DNA from: Bidens hawaiensis
Lineage: Eukaryota; Streptophyta; Magnoliopsida; Asterales; Asteraceae
Direction of reading: 5' to 3'
Assembly: GCA_021521415.1 (NCBI GenBank)
Contig: JAIQDT010000168.1
Location: 2,612,501-2,676,500, forward strand
Length of the DNA: 64,000 nt
The translations under genes were made by a program, and so were the position numbers. Below are positions 10,994 through 22,740 of the stretch, in pieces. Numbering within the stretch: the first letter of the stretch is position 1; every line of letters starts with the position of its first letter. A model generated the notes under the pieces. The model saw only the letters and a list, made by a program, of their open reading frames with translations, was not told the DNA's origin and searched no databases.

Positions 10994-12727
10994 TCAGTTT
11001 GACAATGTAATGCAATCTGATTCAACTTGCAAATCATGAGTGACATGGACAAGTGTTGCAATAGAGTTGGGAATAGGCTTAGGATCTTCATAAACTACTT
11101 CACAAGTATCAGATTCATCTAATTCATACCCACTGTCAATTGGGCTTTTCACATATTGAATTATGCTTTTGCACTCTTGAACTACATAATCCTTTTCATT
11201 TCTTTCATTTATCACATCTGTTCCTCTTGATACTTGAATCTCACTCCTTGGTTTCCATAGAAAACCATGGGATTCAAATCCATGTCTCATAAGAAACTTT
11301 TCATCACCATTAAGTTCTCTTGATTTCTTCCTAGAGAACACACTCTTAACATTTTTCTTTCCATCTCTTGGTTATGTTTTCAGAATCATCAGACTTTACT
11401 GATCTTGAATCACCTCTTGGAACAATCCTGATAGGTTGTTTTTCCTTTTTCATGACTACTTCAGGTTTGTTGTGAGAATAGTTTCTTTTCACTTGATGTA
11501 TTGTAGTCCTTTTCATCTTTTCTTCAACTACCACAATAACTTTTTCATTCTTCGCAGCTTTTGAGCTTTCACCTTTTGCTTCCACTTAGTCACACTTCTT
11601 CCCTTTGCCCAAGTATTTATCATACTTCTTTTTGTACACACCAAAATCTTGTCCAAACTTGGTTTCATTTGGAATAAAAATTGGTTTGTATGTAAACCTT
11701 TAATGGCAGAAATCAGTGTGGTGACCAAACTCATCACATTTCTTGCACCATACTTTTCCTTTCAAACTTTCATGTGACTTTCCTATCTTTAACCTTTTAC
11801 TTGGTCTAGGTGGTTCAATACCAATGGTCTTCTGAGATTTGAGACCATCAAAGTCAAAAGAAAAAATGTACAAACTCTTCAATCTTGATATCTTTTCTTT
11901 CCACCTTTCCTTTCACAAAGATTATTTTCTCCATCTTGATTGGTTCATCATCCAAATTTTCTTTGTATCTTGTCTGTCTCCTCTCATATTCTTCAACAGT
12001 TTCAACTTCACCAATATCAAATAATTCCTGATTGGAGAAAACATGATATACAGGAATGAATTGATCAATAGTAAATGTTTCCTTTGGATTCTTTAGGTTA
12101 TTGATATTGATCTTCCTTAAAACTTCCTTACTTGGTGGCTTTACTGCATTATAAGTGACCTTAGACATTTTTGAACTTTCACAAATGTCAAATGTCAAAT
12201 GACACATGTTCTCTTCTAATTTTCTCATAAAGTCTTCTCATCTTTGGTGTAATCTTTGGTAACAATGGGATTTTTGATGGTGGACTTGAGTTGCAACTTT
12301 CAGCAAAAATTTGATCACTTGAAGCACTCAAGTCATCCACATTTAAACACTCATCATCAAAGTCATCCTCAGAGACTTGAATTCCAACAGATTTCTCTTC
12401 TTTCACATCCTCTTTCAACACAAATTCTCCATTTTCACTCACTTAAACCATCTTGTAGTTGTCAATAAATTCATCTTTATCTTGAAAAACATCTCTGAAC
12501 TCGTTAAGGTATGCCTCCCTTTTTTCTTTATCAACTTTGAAAGAGTAGTTGTTGTTGAATGGAGGAGGGACAACCTTATATTTATCTTTTTCTTTGATTT
12601 TATTCAGAATTCCATAGATATTACCTGTTGAGACAAGTTTTTTCAAGAATTTATTTTCTACTTGAAGTGTGCTATTCTTCACCTTCTCCTTAACAGCCAT
12701 ATTTTTCAAATCTTCAAATTTTGTCAT
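10994..12727 (-). pseudogene. Copia-1 gag-to-protease linker with coiled coil and second zinc knuckle
   Basis: Consecutive frames cover this stretch: 12727-12443 (coiled-coil-like KNMAVKEKVKNSTLQVENKF, then PPPFNNNYSFKVDKEKR), 12442-12188 (acidic, then MRRLYEKIRREH), 12228-11854, 11882-11700, 11585-11346 and 11341-10994. A second CCHC knuckle, CKKCDEFGHHTDFC, lies at 11706-11747, about 500 residues after the canonical one. Downstream comes ELNGDEKFLMRHGFESHGFL. Copia-2 has matching segments for all of these (24420-26000). So this is a real, conserved part of the polyprotein rather than chance ORFs. Its role is unknown; RNA binding is possible for the knuckle. Confidence 0.75.
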
Positions 12728-13216
12728 ATATCTGGACTGTATTATGTAGCTATCCTATCTTTAATATAACAATCACCTTCAAGCTTTCCTATCTTTAATT
12801 TAAGAGATTAAATGGTTTCAAGTAATTCAAGTGTGGAGTTTGAATGTATTTTATGTTGAAGATGATCCAACTTCATTTTCTGTTTAAGCCATTAGTGCAA
12901 CATTTTCTTTGATTATGTCATCAACATGATTACTCCAATCAAAATCACCATCTTGTTGACTAGTAGCCAAAGCAACATTTCCTTAATTTCTGGGCTGATT
13001 GTTGTTATTTCTGTTGGTGTTGTTGGGAGTATTTGGAGGGTTTTGATTATTGTTTCTCTGGTAGTTCTGGTTTTGAGGGACACCTACTTGTTGATTGTTC
13101 TTTTGTGAATTGTTGTTGTAATTGGGGTTATTGTTGTAGTTATTGTCCTTGTCATAGGTTCTTGACAGGCCTTGCTGGTATTGGTTCTGAAATTGGTTCT
13201 GATTTCTTGGCTGATA
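12728..13216 (-). pseudogene. Copia-1 Gln/Asn-rich gag C-terminal region
   Basis: Minus-strand translation just after the first CCHC knuckle is rich in Q, N and T (encoded by TTGTTGTTA-like runs on the plus strand). It matches the Q/N-rich region in Copia-2 at 23900-24120. Stops interrupt it and no domain is visible. Confidence 0.55.
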
Positions 13217-14430
13217 CTACTGACCTTGATTGTTGAATTGCCTAGGCAGTTTGCATTCTCTTGCAAAATGTCCAGGTTGTTGACAACTATAGCATATGGC
13301 TTTCGACGTGCCAAACCCAATTCTCTCATTTGGACCTGATACAAGATATCTACCAGTCCTGTTGAATAGCCTCTTGCTTATAAGGCCAACATTGCTGCCT
13401 GCCACTTCAAGTCCATTTCCTCCAGATCATCAGCATCAATCTGCTCAAGATCATCTTGAACAACACTGGTATGGATCATGTTCTTGTCAACAAATGCATT
13501 ATGGGAGTCTGTGAACATTGAAAACAAGGCTTGGTACTCATTTCCTTGACTTCCACTTCCACAAATAAAAGGTGCATGTCCACTTGCCATTGAGGAAGAG
13601 TAATCATCAATAAGCTGAACATTAAACCTTGATTGACTAACTTGATTACTTGAGCTACCAACAACAAATCCTCTTGGTGTTTCACCACCATGCTCACTTG
13701 AATCTTCAATAATTGGGCTTTGTTGTTGGTTCTTCGTAAACAAATTACCTATTGGAGCAATAAGAACATTTGATACTTGGAAGCAAGGCTTGTATTCCCT
13801 TATCATTTCATTTTCTATCATCTCAATTTCCATAGCTTGTAAAAAGCAAATCACATCATCAAGTTTCAATGTGTCATAATTTGGTTTCTGCCTGATAAAC
13901 TTGCTTGTAGTGTACCATTCCTTTGACAATGAGGACAATAACTTGGTGTTCAAGTCAGAGTCAAACACAACATACTCAGTTGTTCTTATCTCATTCACAA
14001 TTGCTAAGAACCTCTCTAGCACAGATTTGAGTCTCTCACCATCCTTGTATTTGAACCTGTCAAGTTGCTGCTTCAGCCTCTCCTTCTTGATGTTCTTCAG
14101 TTCTGATTTGCCTTCAAACATCTCTAGGATAGCATCATACATGGCCTTTGTAGTCTGATGATGAGCACCTATTGTGAGGATCTCCCAATACAAACCCAAT
14201 TTCAACATAGCAAGAGCTCTATCATCAACCTTTTTCATTCTTGCTTCAAGAACCTGATTGTTGTTTGTATCATCTGGGGTATAGGGTCTGTTCTTGATTG
14301 AGGTCCACATTTCAACATCATTACAGCACACAACAGCTTCAAAGAGCACCTTCCACTTGATGAAATTTTCCTCTCCATACAATATTGAAATCTTGTTAGT
14401 AGAGACTTCCTGCTCTTCGTAACCAGACAT
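13217..14430 (-). pseudogene. Copia-1 gag (capsid and first CCHC knuckle)
   Basis: The ATG at 14430 gives MSGYEEQEVSTNKISILYGE; it follows the primer site by about 300 bp and matches the Copia-2 start. The 350-codon frame holds the copia Gag core: ENFIKWKVLFEAVV, RALAMLKLGL, TTKAMYDAILEMFEG, ERLKQQLDRFKYKDGERLKS, ERFLAIVNEIRT. It ends near 13378. The next frame continues with SKRLFNRTGRYLVSG and the zinc knuckle CYSCQQPGHFAREC (13253-13294), so a single frame change separates capsid from nucleocapsid. Gag would form virus-like particles and package element RNA. It is the best preserved gag in the window. Confidence 0.9.
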
Positions 14431-14731
14431 CGTTTTGTGATTTTTAGAAGGTATTTTGAAAAATAGAGAACAATAGTTGAAAAACTTGACAAACTTTTGA
14501 AATCCTCAGATCTGATGTATCTGTTCAAATAAGAGCAAGATCTAAAATAAAAATTCAAACATTAATATAAACGAGAGAAAGAAGACACCAAAAGTTGTAG
14601 ATCTGGAAGAAAAATGAAGAAACAGAGTTGCTGACGTCACTGGTCAATGAAATATTGCTTTAGCTGACGTCATTCTTCATCTTCAAATCTTCAACAACAA
14701 GCAGCAATTGTTCACCCAAATAGCAGGACAA

Positions 14732-14743
14732 GCTCTGATACCA
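14732..14743 (-). other. Copia-1 primer-binding site (tRNA-iMet)
   Basis: The minus strand reads TGGTATCAGAGC, the standard complement to the 3' end of initiator tRNA-Met. It lies 2 bp from the LTR end. Confidence 0.95.
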
Positions 14744-14745
14744 CT

Positions 14746-15888
14746 TGTCGGTCCCGCAGAATAAAGATCACTACACAACTGTCGCAACCCACACCGTGAG
14801 GTGTTGATAAGACAGGTTAACGACTTGCTATTTAGGGTAATAACAAATATCATGTTAACGGCGGAATCACTAACACAATATATATGTTTCTTGAAAATAC
14901 TAAAGTAAACAAATACATACTGTTACTTAAAAGGTTTCCATTTATAGAAAGATTATTACAAACGGGAATCAATCAGGGTTAACAGAAAGGGAATGTTTTT
15001 GTCAGGACGTAATAAAGAACAGCCATCACAATCAGTATTAAGGAATAATATGGTTTTCTTAATCGTATCTATCTTTTCACGTCTGTTGTCCGTCCTTTTT
15101 TGGCGTGCCCTAATTATTCTATTTATAGGCCTACCTGACAGCTGTCATTCCTTCTAGAAACCCTAATTAATGATACATATTCAGTAAATCAAATTACAAA
15201 AGACTCTTAGTGTAAAACGGGTCTTCGGGTAAGCTTTGCAGCTTTTGTCTTCTTCGAGCAGAACTGGTAACAAATTGTTCTGGGGAATAGTTCTACGGGT
15301 AAGCTTTACTTAGAATATTTTCCGATGAAAATATTCACCAAGCAGACTTCAATCTTCTTGACCATGGAAAACTTTTCCCGATTTGATCATATGAGCAAAC
15401 TTTTTCTTTAGAGATCCCTTCAACTCTTATAAATGAATAACTTATTGAGAAAACACAAGTGTGCTGGTAACACTGTAGACTTGTGCTTGTAGCACTGTAG
15501 CTTGCTCGGAGTTGAACCTTGCCCGACAAAGTCCTTAAGATAATTCCTTATCAACTTTCCTCAAGCATACTTGGACCAGTGTTTATTAATGAATAAGCTT
15601 GCTAGATCTTCCAAAATACTTGGCTTCAAAAGCTTGGTTTAGCCAAGAACTTGCTGGGAAGTAAACCTTGCTTGGCTTTGAGAACAACCATGCTAGACAT
15701 AGTAAACCCTGCTCGGATTGACACTAAAGAAGACTTCAAGAAGATAACCTTTCCCGGAAGGAAAAATACCTTGCTAGGCTTAAGTAAAAGCTTGCTCGGA
15801 GGCCTAAGTGTGCTGATGTCCATACTTAGCCATTTTAGGGAGGTTGAGAAGATTTCAATCTTCCTTATGCCATTTTCTCATCCTAACA
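14746..15888 (-). repeat. Copia-1 5' LTR (1143 bp)
   Basis: Bounded by TG at 14746 and CA at 15888 on the plus strand, next to the primer site. On the coding strand it starts TGTTAGGATGAG and ends in GGGACCGACA. It shares order and short blocks with the Copia-2 LTR at 21319-22397, including TTAGGGTTTCTAGAAGG just before the TATA-like box. Confidence 0.93.
15119..15129 (-). promoter_or_regulatory. TATA-like box in Copia-1 LTR
   Basis: Minus strand CCTATAAATAG, placed about a third of the LTR before its 3' end, downstream of the conserved GGGTTTCTAGAAGG block. The Copia-2 LTR has CCTATTTAAGG at the matching place. Likely the RNA polymerase II promoter of the element. Confidence 0.6.
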
Positions 15889-16855
15889 TTATTGTAGACC
15901 GATTAACCAAATCCGCATACTTCATTCCGATCCGTAACAACTACACTACCGAAAAGCTAGCTCAAATTTACATTGACGAAATTGTATCCCGACAAAGGGT
16001 AGCACTTTCAATTATTTTAGACCGAGATAGACACTTTACTTCACGTTTTGGCAAGTCGTTCAAGAAGCTTTGGGGACCTGAAAAGACCTAAGTACTGCTT
16101 ACCATCCCCAAACAGATTGTCAATCGCAACGAACAATACAAACCTTAAAAGATTTACTTCGTGCTTGTGTACTAGATTTCAAAGGGAACTGAGATCAACA
16201 CCTCCCGCTCATTGAATTCCCATACAATAACAGTTACCACAGTAGTATACAAGAAGCACCTTATGAAGCATTATACGAGCGTACATGTAGATCGCCACTT
16301 TGTTGGACAGAAGTGGGTGATACTCAACTTTCAAGATCCGATGTGATTCAAGAAACAACCGATAAGATTCATAATATCAAACGAAAACTGAAAGCCGCCC
16401 GTGACCAACAAAAGAGCTATGCCGATGTTCGTAGAAAACCGTTATATTTTAAAATTGGTGACAAAGTGTTTCTGAAAGTCTCCCCATGGAAAGGTGTTAT
16501 CAAATTTTGAAAACCGGTAAGTTAGCCCCGAGATACATTGGACGTTTCGAGATTGTTGCAACAATTGGTCCCATAGCTTACCGACTAAAACTACCCTTAG
16601 AACTAAGCACTATTCATGATGTTTTTCATGTGTCAAATCTGAAAAAGTGACTGACTGATGAAACAACAATAGTACCATTGGAAGATGTTCAGGAAAATGA
16701 AAATTTAAACTTCGTAGAGGAACTGGTGGAAATTGTGGACGGTAAAACCAAACAGTTACGACACAACAAAATCTCATTGGTAAAATTTCGGTGAAACTCA
16801 CTTGTTCCCTAAAAATAAAACCGTTGACACATCAAATTTTCGGGACGGAATTTCT
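15889..16855 (+). pseudogene. Gypsy-A integrase C-terminal half and chromodomain region
   Basis: Readable segments in shifting frames: VDRLTKSAYFIPIRNNYTTE, IYIDEIVSRQRVALSIILDR (second catalytic Asp region, here with ILDRD), [110 protein letters not shown]. The last part corresponds to the chromodomain-like tail of chromovirus integrases. Frame changes near 16080 and 16510 and several stops make it inactive. The Glu-containing HPQTDGQSE block is not readable, suggesting a small deletion near 16090. Confidence 0.85.
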
Positions 16856-16856
16856 T

Positions 16857-16869
16857 AACGAGGGGAGAA
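16857..16869 (+). other. Gypsy-A polypurine tract
   Basis: AACGAGGGGAGAA directly before the TG of the LTR. Confidence 0.85.
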
Positions 16870-19629
16870 TGTGACGTTCATGACAAACCGAGATATACCT
16901 TATTCCTTACGTAGCTAGTAAACGATAAATCGGTTAATTCGTAGCGATTAAACGAGTAACCGACCGATACTTATTATGACTCGTATATATACTAAGGGGT
17001 CATATATGAGTTGAATATATATTATAGTGGCTAACATATTCATAATTAGTCCTCAGTACGTTTAAAACCATTTCAATGAAAAAGGTTTCATTTAACAATA
17101 CGCTATGACTTTAAAAGCAATCGTTAACATCAAAACAAGCATTGTAGCACCCAAAGTGGACTTTTTCCCCCTTTGTTAAAGCTTGTTAAACAAGCTTTAT
17201 CATTGGATATTTTCACAAAAAAAAGACATCAAACCAGATCAAGTTCTGCTGTGTTCTTCACCCTTGCAACAAATCCCTAAAGGTAACATCAATTTCTCAT
17301 AATTGCATGCTTAGTTAACATGATTTAAACAAAGAAAATTAGGTTTTTGATTAGTATTAAACATGTTTAACCATGCACAAACCCTAAAAATCAACAAATA
17401 TCATGTTTTTATGTTAAAAATGTTTACAAGTCAGAACTATATGGATTTTTGACCAAAAACACGGATTAGAACGTTAATATAACGTTTTTACGGTTTAAAA
17501 CCTTGATTTGAAACCCTAACCGAAACCCTAAATAACAAGGCTATACTATGGATGATTTATGCTTGGTTTGTGTAATATCATATGTAGATACACTGACTTT
17601 GTGACCCAAGACCCGGAGAGTCGACAAAACCACCTAAAACTATCGTAAACCGACAAGGTAATTACCTTATTACCCGTTTAGGTGTTGTTTAGTATTAGAT
17701 TTTGAAGTTCTTGTTGTTAGTTTGTGAAACTTTATAGGGACATTAGGGATCACTTAAGTGAGTCTTTGTTCAAATTTGGTAATGTTTCTATAAACGGAGA
17801 ATATTTGGAGAGTTTATTACCGTTTATTAGCGTTTATTTGGGAAAAATAGTTAAACTTCATGAAAAATTATGAATTTTTTTTAAACTAAGAAATGATATG
17901 TTAAGATCACTGGCAAAAATTGGGACCATTTGGAGATGTCTAAGTATAGGTTGTGCATTTGCGTTTTTATCGAGTTTTAACAGCCGAAAAATGCATAAAA
18001 GGGTATTCTTCTAAAGAATTAGGTTCTGGTAATTTTACAGGGGTTGGGTTATGATATTATGACCACTTAGAAAAATTATAGGATTTTTCAGAAACCGTGT
18101 GGCATAAACGGGGTATTTATAGGTTAATTGTAACACATAAAATGATTTTTTATAAATAAATAGTTAAGTATAAAAATTCTGAAAATATTTTTATTAACTT
18201 CTATAGACTTTACTTTATTTTTACAAAAAATATCATAATTTATATGTAATTACATAATTAGGTATGATTATTTGAAGATTTAAATTATATATGATTTAAC
18301 GAAACCGACAGTTTTGTGTTTAACGAACTGACTGGTATGTCAAAACATAAAAAGTGGTCAAATATCATATTTTTAGATGAATTTGATAAAAACGAACTTT
18401 TTTCAAGATTTCCGGACATTTGGGGTGAATTGTACGTGTTTTGTATAATTAAACCCGAATGAAAACGGAAACGAACCCTGCGATTAATCCAGATACCTAA
18501 ACTTTAAACCTCTTTAATAAATCAAATCATTTTATCAAACAGTATGTTTTCTTAAGTTTGTGTGATCATACCTATTTCCGAAACGCATAAACGATCAACT
18601 TGGCTAGGCACGAAAAAGATGCAACTGAGTCAAATCTGGTTTTAATCATTTCATAACGTACAACGTCATAATCTAAGACTACTAGAATGTTCTGGGTGTA
18701 ACAGCTATACCCAGACTAGTTATACAGCCCGATTTAGTTTAAAGACTGTACTAGTGTTAACCGTACTATACCGATTATAGGATACGAGCAATAGTCGAGG
18801 CATTATACCTAGTGCGTGTGTAATTGATCTCTACTACGATAAGGTGAGTTTCATGACCTCACTTTCTAAACTGTTTTACGAACTTTTGGGGTGGAAAGCG
18901 TGTTTACAAATACGTATATACTTGAAAACTTGTGATGATGTGAATTATCTAAGTATTAACACTTGAAAGTCCCCACAAACACAAGTGATTAACTTCGCGC
19001 CGGTGACGTGCGAATAGTACTATCGGTTTGAGAAACCCAACTGGCATGGTTGGAGGGGTATGTCGGAACATGTTAACCCAGTTGCACATTGTCATTTAAT
19101 CTTATTACATTCTGCTATGTGGTGTTAGACATAGTACATACTTGGGGCAATGTGGCTGTTAAATGCCAACGGGAGTGCATGGGCAAGGGTGGCCATGTGT
19201 TTCAGCTCGTTTCAGTTTCACTTGTGGCTTAGTTTAAAAACATCAAACACATACATACATGCATACTGTGAACTTTATGAACTCGTATATTGATTTTCGT
19301 TCGTACTCGTGAAACCTGAAACTCACCAACTAGACGTAGTTGACCCGTTTTAACATGCTATTCAGGTTAGCCAAAGTTGGAAGGATTGCTACGTGCTCGG
19401 TGTTATAATCTGAAGTTGAATCGCTGTAAATAGATGCAAGTACATAGTAATGATTAAGAAGCTGAGAACTGGTTATGTGTTTTTCTCTTAGTTTGTAAAC
19501 TTACTACCAACCAATGTAATATAATGTAAATTAGTTTGTTGAATTTCTTTATAAACAATGTGGTTGATACCAGAGTTATCATTTACATTCCCGTATTACG
19601 TTTCCACAACTACCAGTCGGGGTGTGACA
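16870..19629 (+). repeat. Gypsy-A 3' LTR (2760 bp)
   Basis: Starts TGTGACGTTC after the polypurine tract and ends GGGGTGTGACA at 19629, the usual termini of plant chromovirus LTRs. No coding capacity. The interior is AT-rich, with no tandem array seen. Its partner LTR lies outside the window, so no age estimate is possible here. Confidence 0.85.
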
Positions 19630-19830
19630 TCACCCTACATCACCTCCATCACCGTTGCCACCCACCAACGCCAACTACCACCACTGCTTGCCATTACCCA
19701 CCCACCACAACCAGCCATCACCACCATTGACTGCGATTTACTACCTCCACCACCATCACCTACCCCACAACACTACCATCATCACCCACCATAGCCACGG
19801 ACAACAACCACGACCATCACCACTAACTAC
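19630..19830 (+). repeat. CAC/CCA-rich simple-sequence tract
   Basis: Degenerate trinucleotide repetition (CCACCACAACCAGCCATCACC and similar). Open frames here are low-complexity products rich in H, P and T, and are not treated as genes. Confidence 0.8.
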
Positions 19831-20689
19831 CATTTTTATTTTATTTTTTCTTCTTTTACTTCCAACAAAACCACACAAAATAATGAATCATTCTATTCCC
19901 ACGGACAACCAAACATAGAAATAGAATGGAAATGATATATTTCAATCATTTTTCCATTCTATTACCTCTTTCAATCAATTCCCTCACCCATTTTGTTACA
20001 CCATACCAATCAAACCCTTAAACTTTCCTTTAAAAGGATCGTCATATACTTTAGACGTTCAAACACTTGGTTTTAGATTTTGACCAAATCAGTATAGACA
20101 AGTCGTTATAAACTTTAGACGACCGTCAAATGTTTAGTTTGAATTTGACTTGAATTGTGCTTTAGACGGCTTGTTACAACAATTAAAGGGTCCGTCTAAC
20201 TGTGTGGATAAACCCGATATGAGGTAGCCTTTAAATGGGTTGTCAAATCAGTTAGACGGTCCACCGTCAGTATAGATCCGTGTTAGAAAAAGTTTCTTAA
20301 CCTTTAGACAACCTTTTTTTATCATGATTAACAATACAAACACTTGTAAATCATTTTGATTGATTATATCATGATTTATAACAAGGTTTGATGATTCTAA
20401 TTACGATCATAGTTTAGCTATGAAGTGCAACGTTTGGTTTACCGAATAAATAAAAAGAATTTATTTAATATATTGGTTAGTAGGTTAGTTATGGACAATC
20501 ATTTTGATAGATTATATCGTGATTTATACTCATCGTTTGTTTAATTTTTTTAATTTTAAGGAATTAGATTACTATGGTGTACTTTGTCATGATAGGGGAT
20601 GCTAGGAAGAAAGCATGGCGACAAAGCAGAAAAAAAGAATAAAGTGGAAGAAGTGAGTAAAGAATACAAGGAGAAAACGCAAAACTTGG

Positions 20690-20826
20690 GCCCTACCATA
20701 GCTTATGGTGGCCACCGTAAGCTACAATACACTTTACTCAAGATCACCCACCGTAGTACAGTGGGAAGCTACTGTAATAATTTGATGGCCACCGTAAGCT
20801 ACAGTAGCCATCGTAGCTTACGGTAG
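20690..20826. repeat. Cluster of CCGTAAGCTAC / GTAGCTTACGG units
   Basis: GGCCACCGTAAGCTAC occurs near 20709 and 20789, its inverse GTAGCTTACGG near 20813, and the self-complementary CCATAGCTTATGG near 20697. The last two can fold into a stem around AGTAGCCATC. Confidence 0.7.
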
Positions 20827-20923
20827 AGTCAGGACGCTGATTTTGTTTTTTGCTTTATAAACAACTTATGGAAGGACCTTTCTTATCCTTTGTTATAGTT
20901 CCGAACCAAAACCTCTTGGGGGC

Positions 20924-21002
20924 TATTTATAGGGTTAACAATATTTTTTGGTGATTTCTAAAGGATGATTGAAGTTATTTATAGGGTTAACAATATTTTT
21001 TG
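20924..21002 (+). repeat. 27-bp direct repeat
   Basis: TATTTATAGGGTTAACAATA followed by TTTTTTG occurs at 20924-20950 and again at 20976-21002, a 52-bp offset. A recent local duplication. Confidence 0.9.
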
Positions 21003-21318
21003 ATGTTTATATGATCATCCAAACAATGAGTTGCTAATTTTCTTTGTGTTCTTCCCGGATGTAAGGTTTTATTGTGAACGACTATGTTAATATTCTTAAA
21101 TTTCTATAATAGTAATCTAATCATTCATGCTTAGTTTTATTATAGTGTTTGTGTGATTGCTTGTAGTTTATTAATATTGTTTAATATATGCTACAATCCA
21201 TACGTTTTTGGTGTCATTCGCAATCGAGATTTAGTGGGAGGGAATTGGGTTGGCTATATTAAATGTTCATCGTGTGATAACCTCGTGTCCTAGTAATCCG
21301 AGTACGTGGTCCCTTTTT

Positions 21319-22397
21319 TGTTGGTATCAAGAATTGATCAAGGAAGATTGGAATATTCTCAACCCCCTCAAGAAATGGCTAAGTATGGAATACGAGCAAA
21401 GTTGGCACTTCGAGCAAACCTAGAACTTATTCAAGCAAGGTATCTAACATCGAGCAAGGTTATCTTCTGGAATTCTTTGAGCATACTACACTTCATCAAG
21501 CAAAGTGTTAGTTCGAGCATACTACACTTCATCAAGCAAAGTTGTTCTTCTGTCGAGCAATGTTTGTTTCAGAGCAAACCCTTAACTTAATCATACATAA
21601 ACCAAGTAATTTGGTGGGTTGAGCAAGGTTTCAATAAGAGTGATCTCAATCACACTTGTAGGGAGTTGATGGAATTATACTAAGGACTTCTACGAGCAAG
21701 GTTCAACCTATAGCAAGCTACAATGCCACCAGCACACTTAGTTTGCTTGAATAAGTTATCATCAAAAGGTTGAAGGGACCAAGAAGAACAAGTTTGCTCG
21801 TAGGATATTATCGAGCAAAGTTTGATATTATCAAGAAGAATGAAGTCTTCTTGAAGAGTATTTTCTCAAGAAAATATTCTAAGTAAAGCTTACTCGGAGA
21901 ACTGTTCCAGCACACTTATGGATTACAATGTCTGCTCGACAAAGATAAAAGCTTACTCGGAGACCTTTTACACTTGTAATATTTTGAATACATTTAAATA
22001 TGTTATGTAACAATCATTAGGGTTTCTAGAAGGTGTCAGATGTGCCTATTTAAGGAAAGTTTAGGTCACATTTATGAAAGATAGAGAGCGAAGAATATAG
22101 TGATTTGACGGCTGATTAGACTTTCATAACAAACAGAATATCCTTGTACGGAAAGTAGCCTCCACCTTACATTCCACCTTTAAACCCTAGAGATTTTCTT
22201 TGTATTTTGTTAGTATCAATGGAAATCTTTTGAGTTACTTGTGTGTTTTGTCATCTTTGTGTTCTTTGAGCAGCATCTTGAATATTATTGATTCCACCTT
22301 TAGTATTCATTGGATTTTCACATAAGCATATTCATAACTGTCTTGTCAACATTGAGTTGTTGGTTGCGAGGATGATAGTGATAAATTGATCATGACA
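21319..22397 (+). repeat. Copia-2 5' LTR (1079 bp)
   Basis: TG at 21319 and CA at 22397, just before the primer site. The first 60 bp parallel the Copia-1 LTR (GGAAGATTGGAATATTCTCA against GGAAGATTGGAATCTTCTCA). It is rich in GAGCAAGGTT and AGCTTACTCGGAG words. A TATA-like CCTATTTAAGG lies at about 22044-22054, after TTAGGGTTTCTAGAAGG. Confidence 0.92.
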
Positions 22398-22399
22398 AG

Positions 22400-22411
22400 T
22401 GGTATCAGAGC
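22400..22411 (+). other. Copia-2 primer-binding site (tRNA-iMet)
   Basis: TGGTATCAGAGC, 2 bp after the LTR end, identical to the Copia-1 site. Confidence 0.95.
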
Positions 22412-22740
22412 TAAGTTTTGCTCCTGTGAAGACCTATTTGTTGCTGATTGTAGAAGAAGATGATGACGTCAGCTGAGCGCTGTTTCATTAAGCCGTGATG
22501 TCAGTTGTTATGTTATTCATTTTTCATATCTACAATCATCTAAAGTTTAAAAGTATTCTAATATCTGATTTACTTTGTTTATTGTTTGTTTTGAGTCTAG
22601 ATCTTGGTCTAATCCATCTGTTTTCATCAGATTCAAGGACTTTATTTTCGGATCTGAGTATTTTTCAAAGTTTGTTGAACTTTTCAAGTAATTTTCATTT
22701 AAAAAATTATTCAAAAATACCAAATATATTTCTAAACAAA

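Larger units (their letters stand above)
1..15888 (-). mobile_element. Copia-1: Ty1/copia LTR retrotransposon (SIRE/Maximus-like), left end outside window
   Basis: Read on the minus strand the order is 5' LTR (14746-15888), tRNA-Met primer site (14732-14743), gag, linker, protease, integrase, reverse transcriptase, RNase H (down to about 7566), non-coding spacer, extra ORF (637-2261), polypurine tract (468-480) and 3' LTR (1-467, cut by the window). Protease before integrase before RT is the Ty1/copia order. The large size, long gag region and an ORF after pol fit the SIRE/Maximus lineage; that assignment is inferred from architecture. It lies inside the integrase gene of a gypsy element, whose coding resumes at 15889. 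A Mutator-like transposon is inserted at 2562-5141. All reading frames are damaged, so it is not autonomous. Confidence 0.9.
15889..19629 (+). mobile_element. Gypsy-A: Ty3/gypsy chromovirus, 3' part
   Basis: Coding begins abruptly at 15889 inside the integrase core (VDRLTKSAYFIPI), exactly where Copia-1 ends, so Copia-1 inserted into this gene. The 5' half must lie left of the window. Integrase C terminus, polypurine tract (16857-16869) and a 2.76-kb LTR follow. The sequence of the integrase end ([19 protein letters not shown], then an SNFRDGIS-type tail) is typical of plant chromoviruses of the Tekay/Del group. Confidence 0.88.
19831..21318. other. Unassigned non-coding DNA between the two element stacks
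   Basis: No gene or element boundary recognised. It contains several TTTAGACG/CGTCTAA words between 20045 and 20310, a cluster of CCGTAAGCTAC in both orientations (20690-20826) and a 27-bp direct repeat (20924-21002). It could be host intergenic DNA or an old, unrecognised transposon. Confidence 0.6.

Noticed and set aside
12256..12631. Plus-strand frames within Copia-1 linker
   Set aside because: Antisense shadows of the minus-strand polyprotein, which matches Copia-2 in the other orientation.
19536..19918. Three overlapping His/Pro/Thr-rich frames
   Set aside because: Low-complexity translation of a CAC-rich tract.
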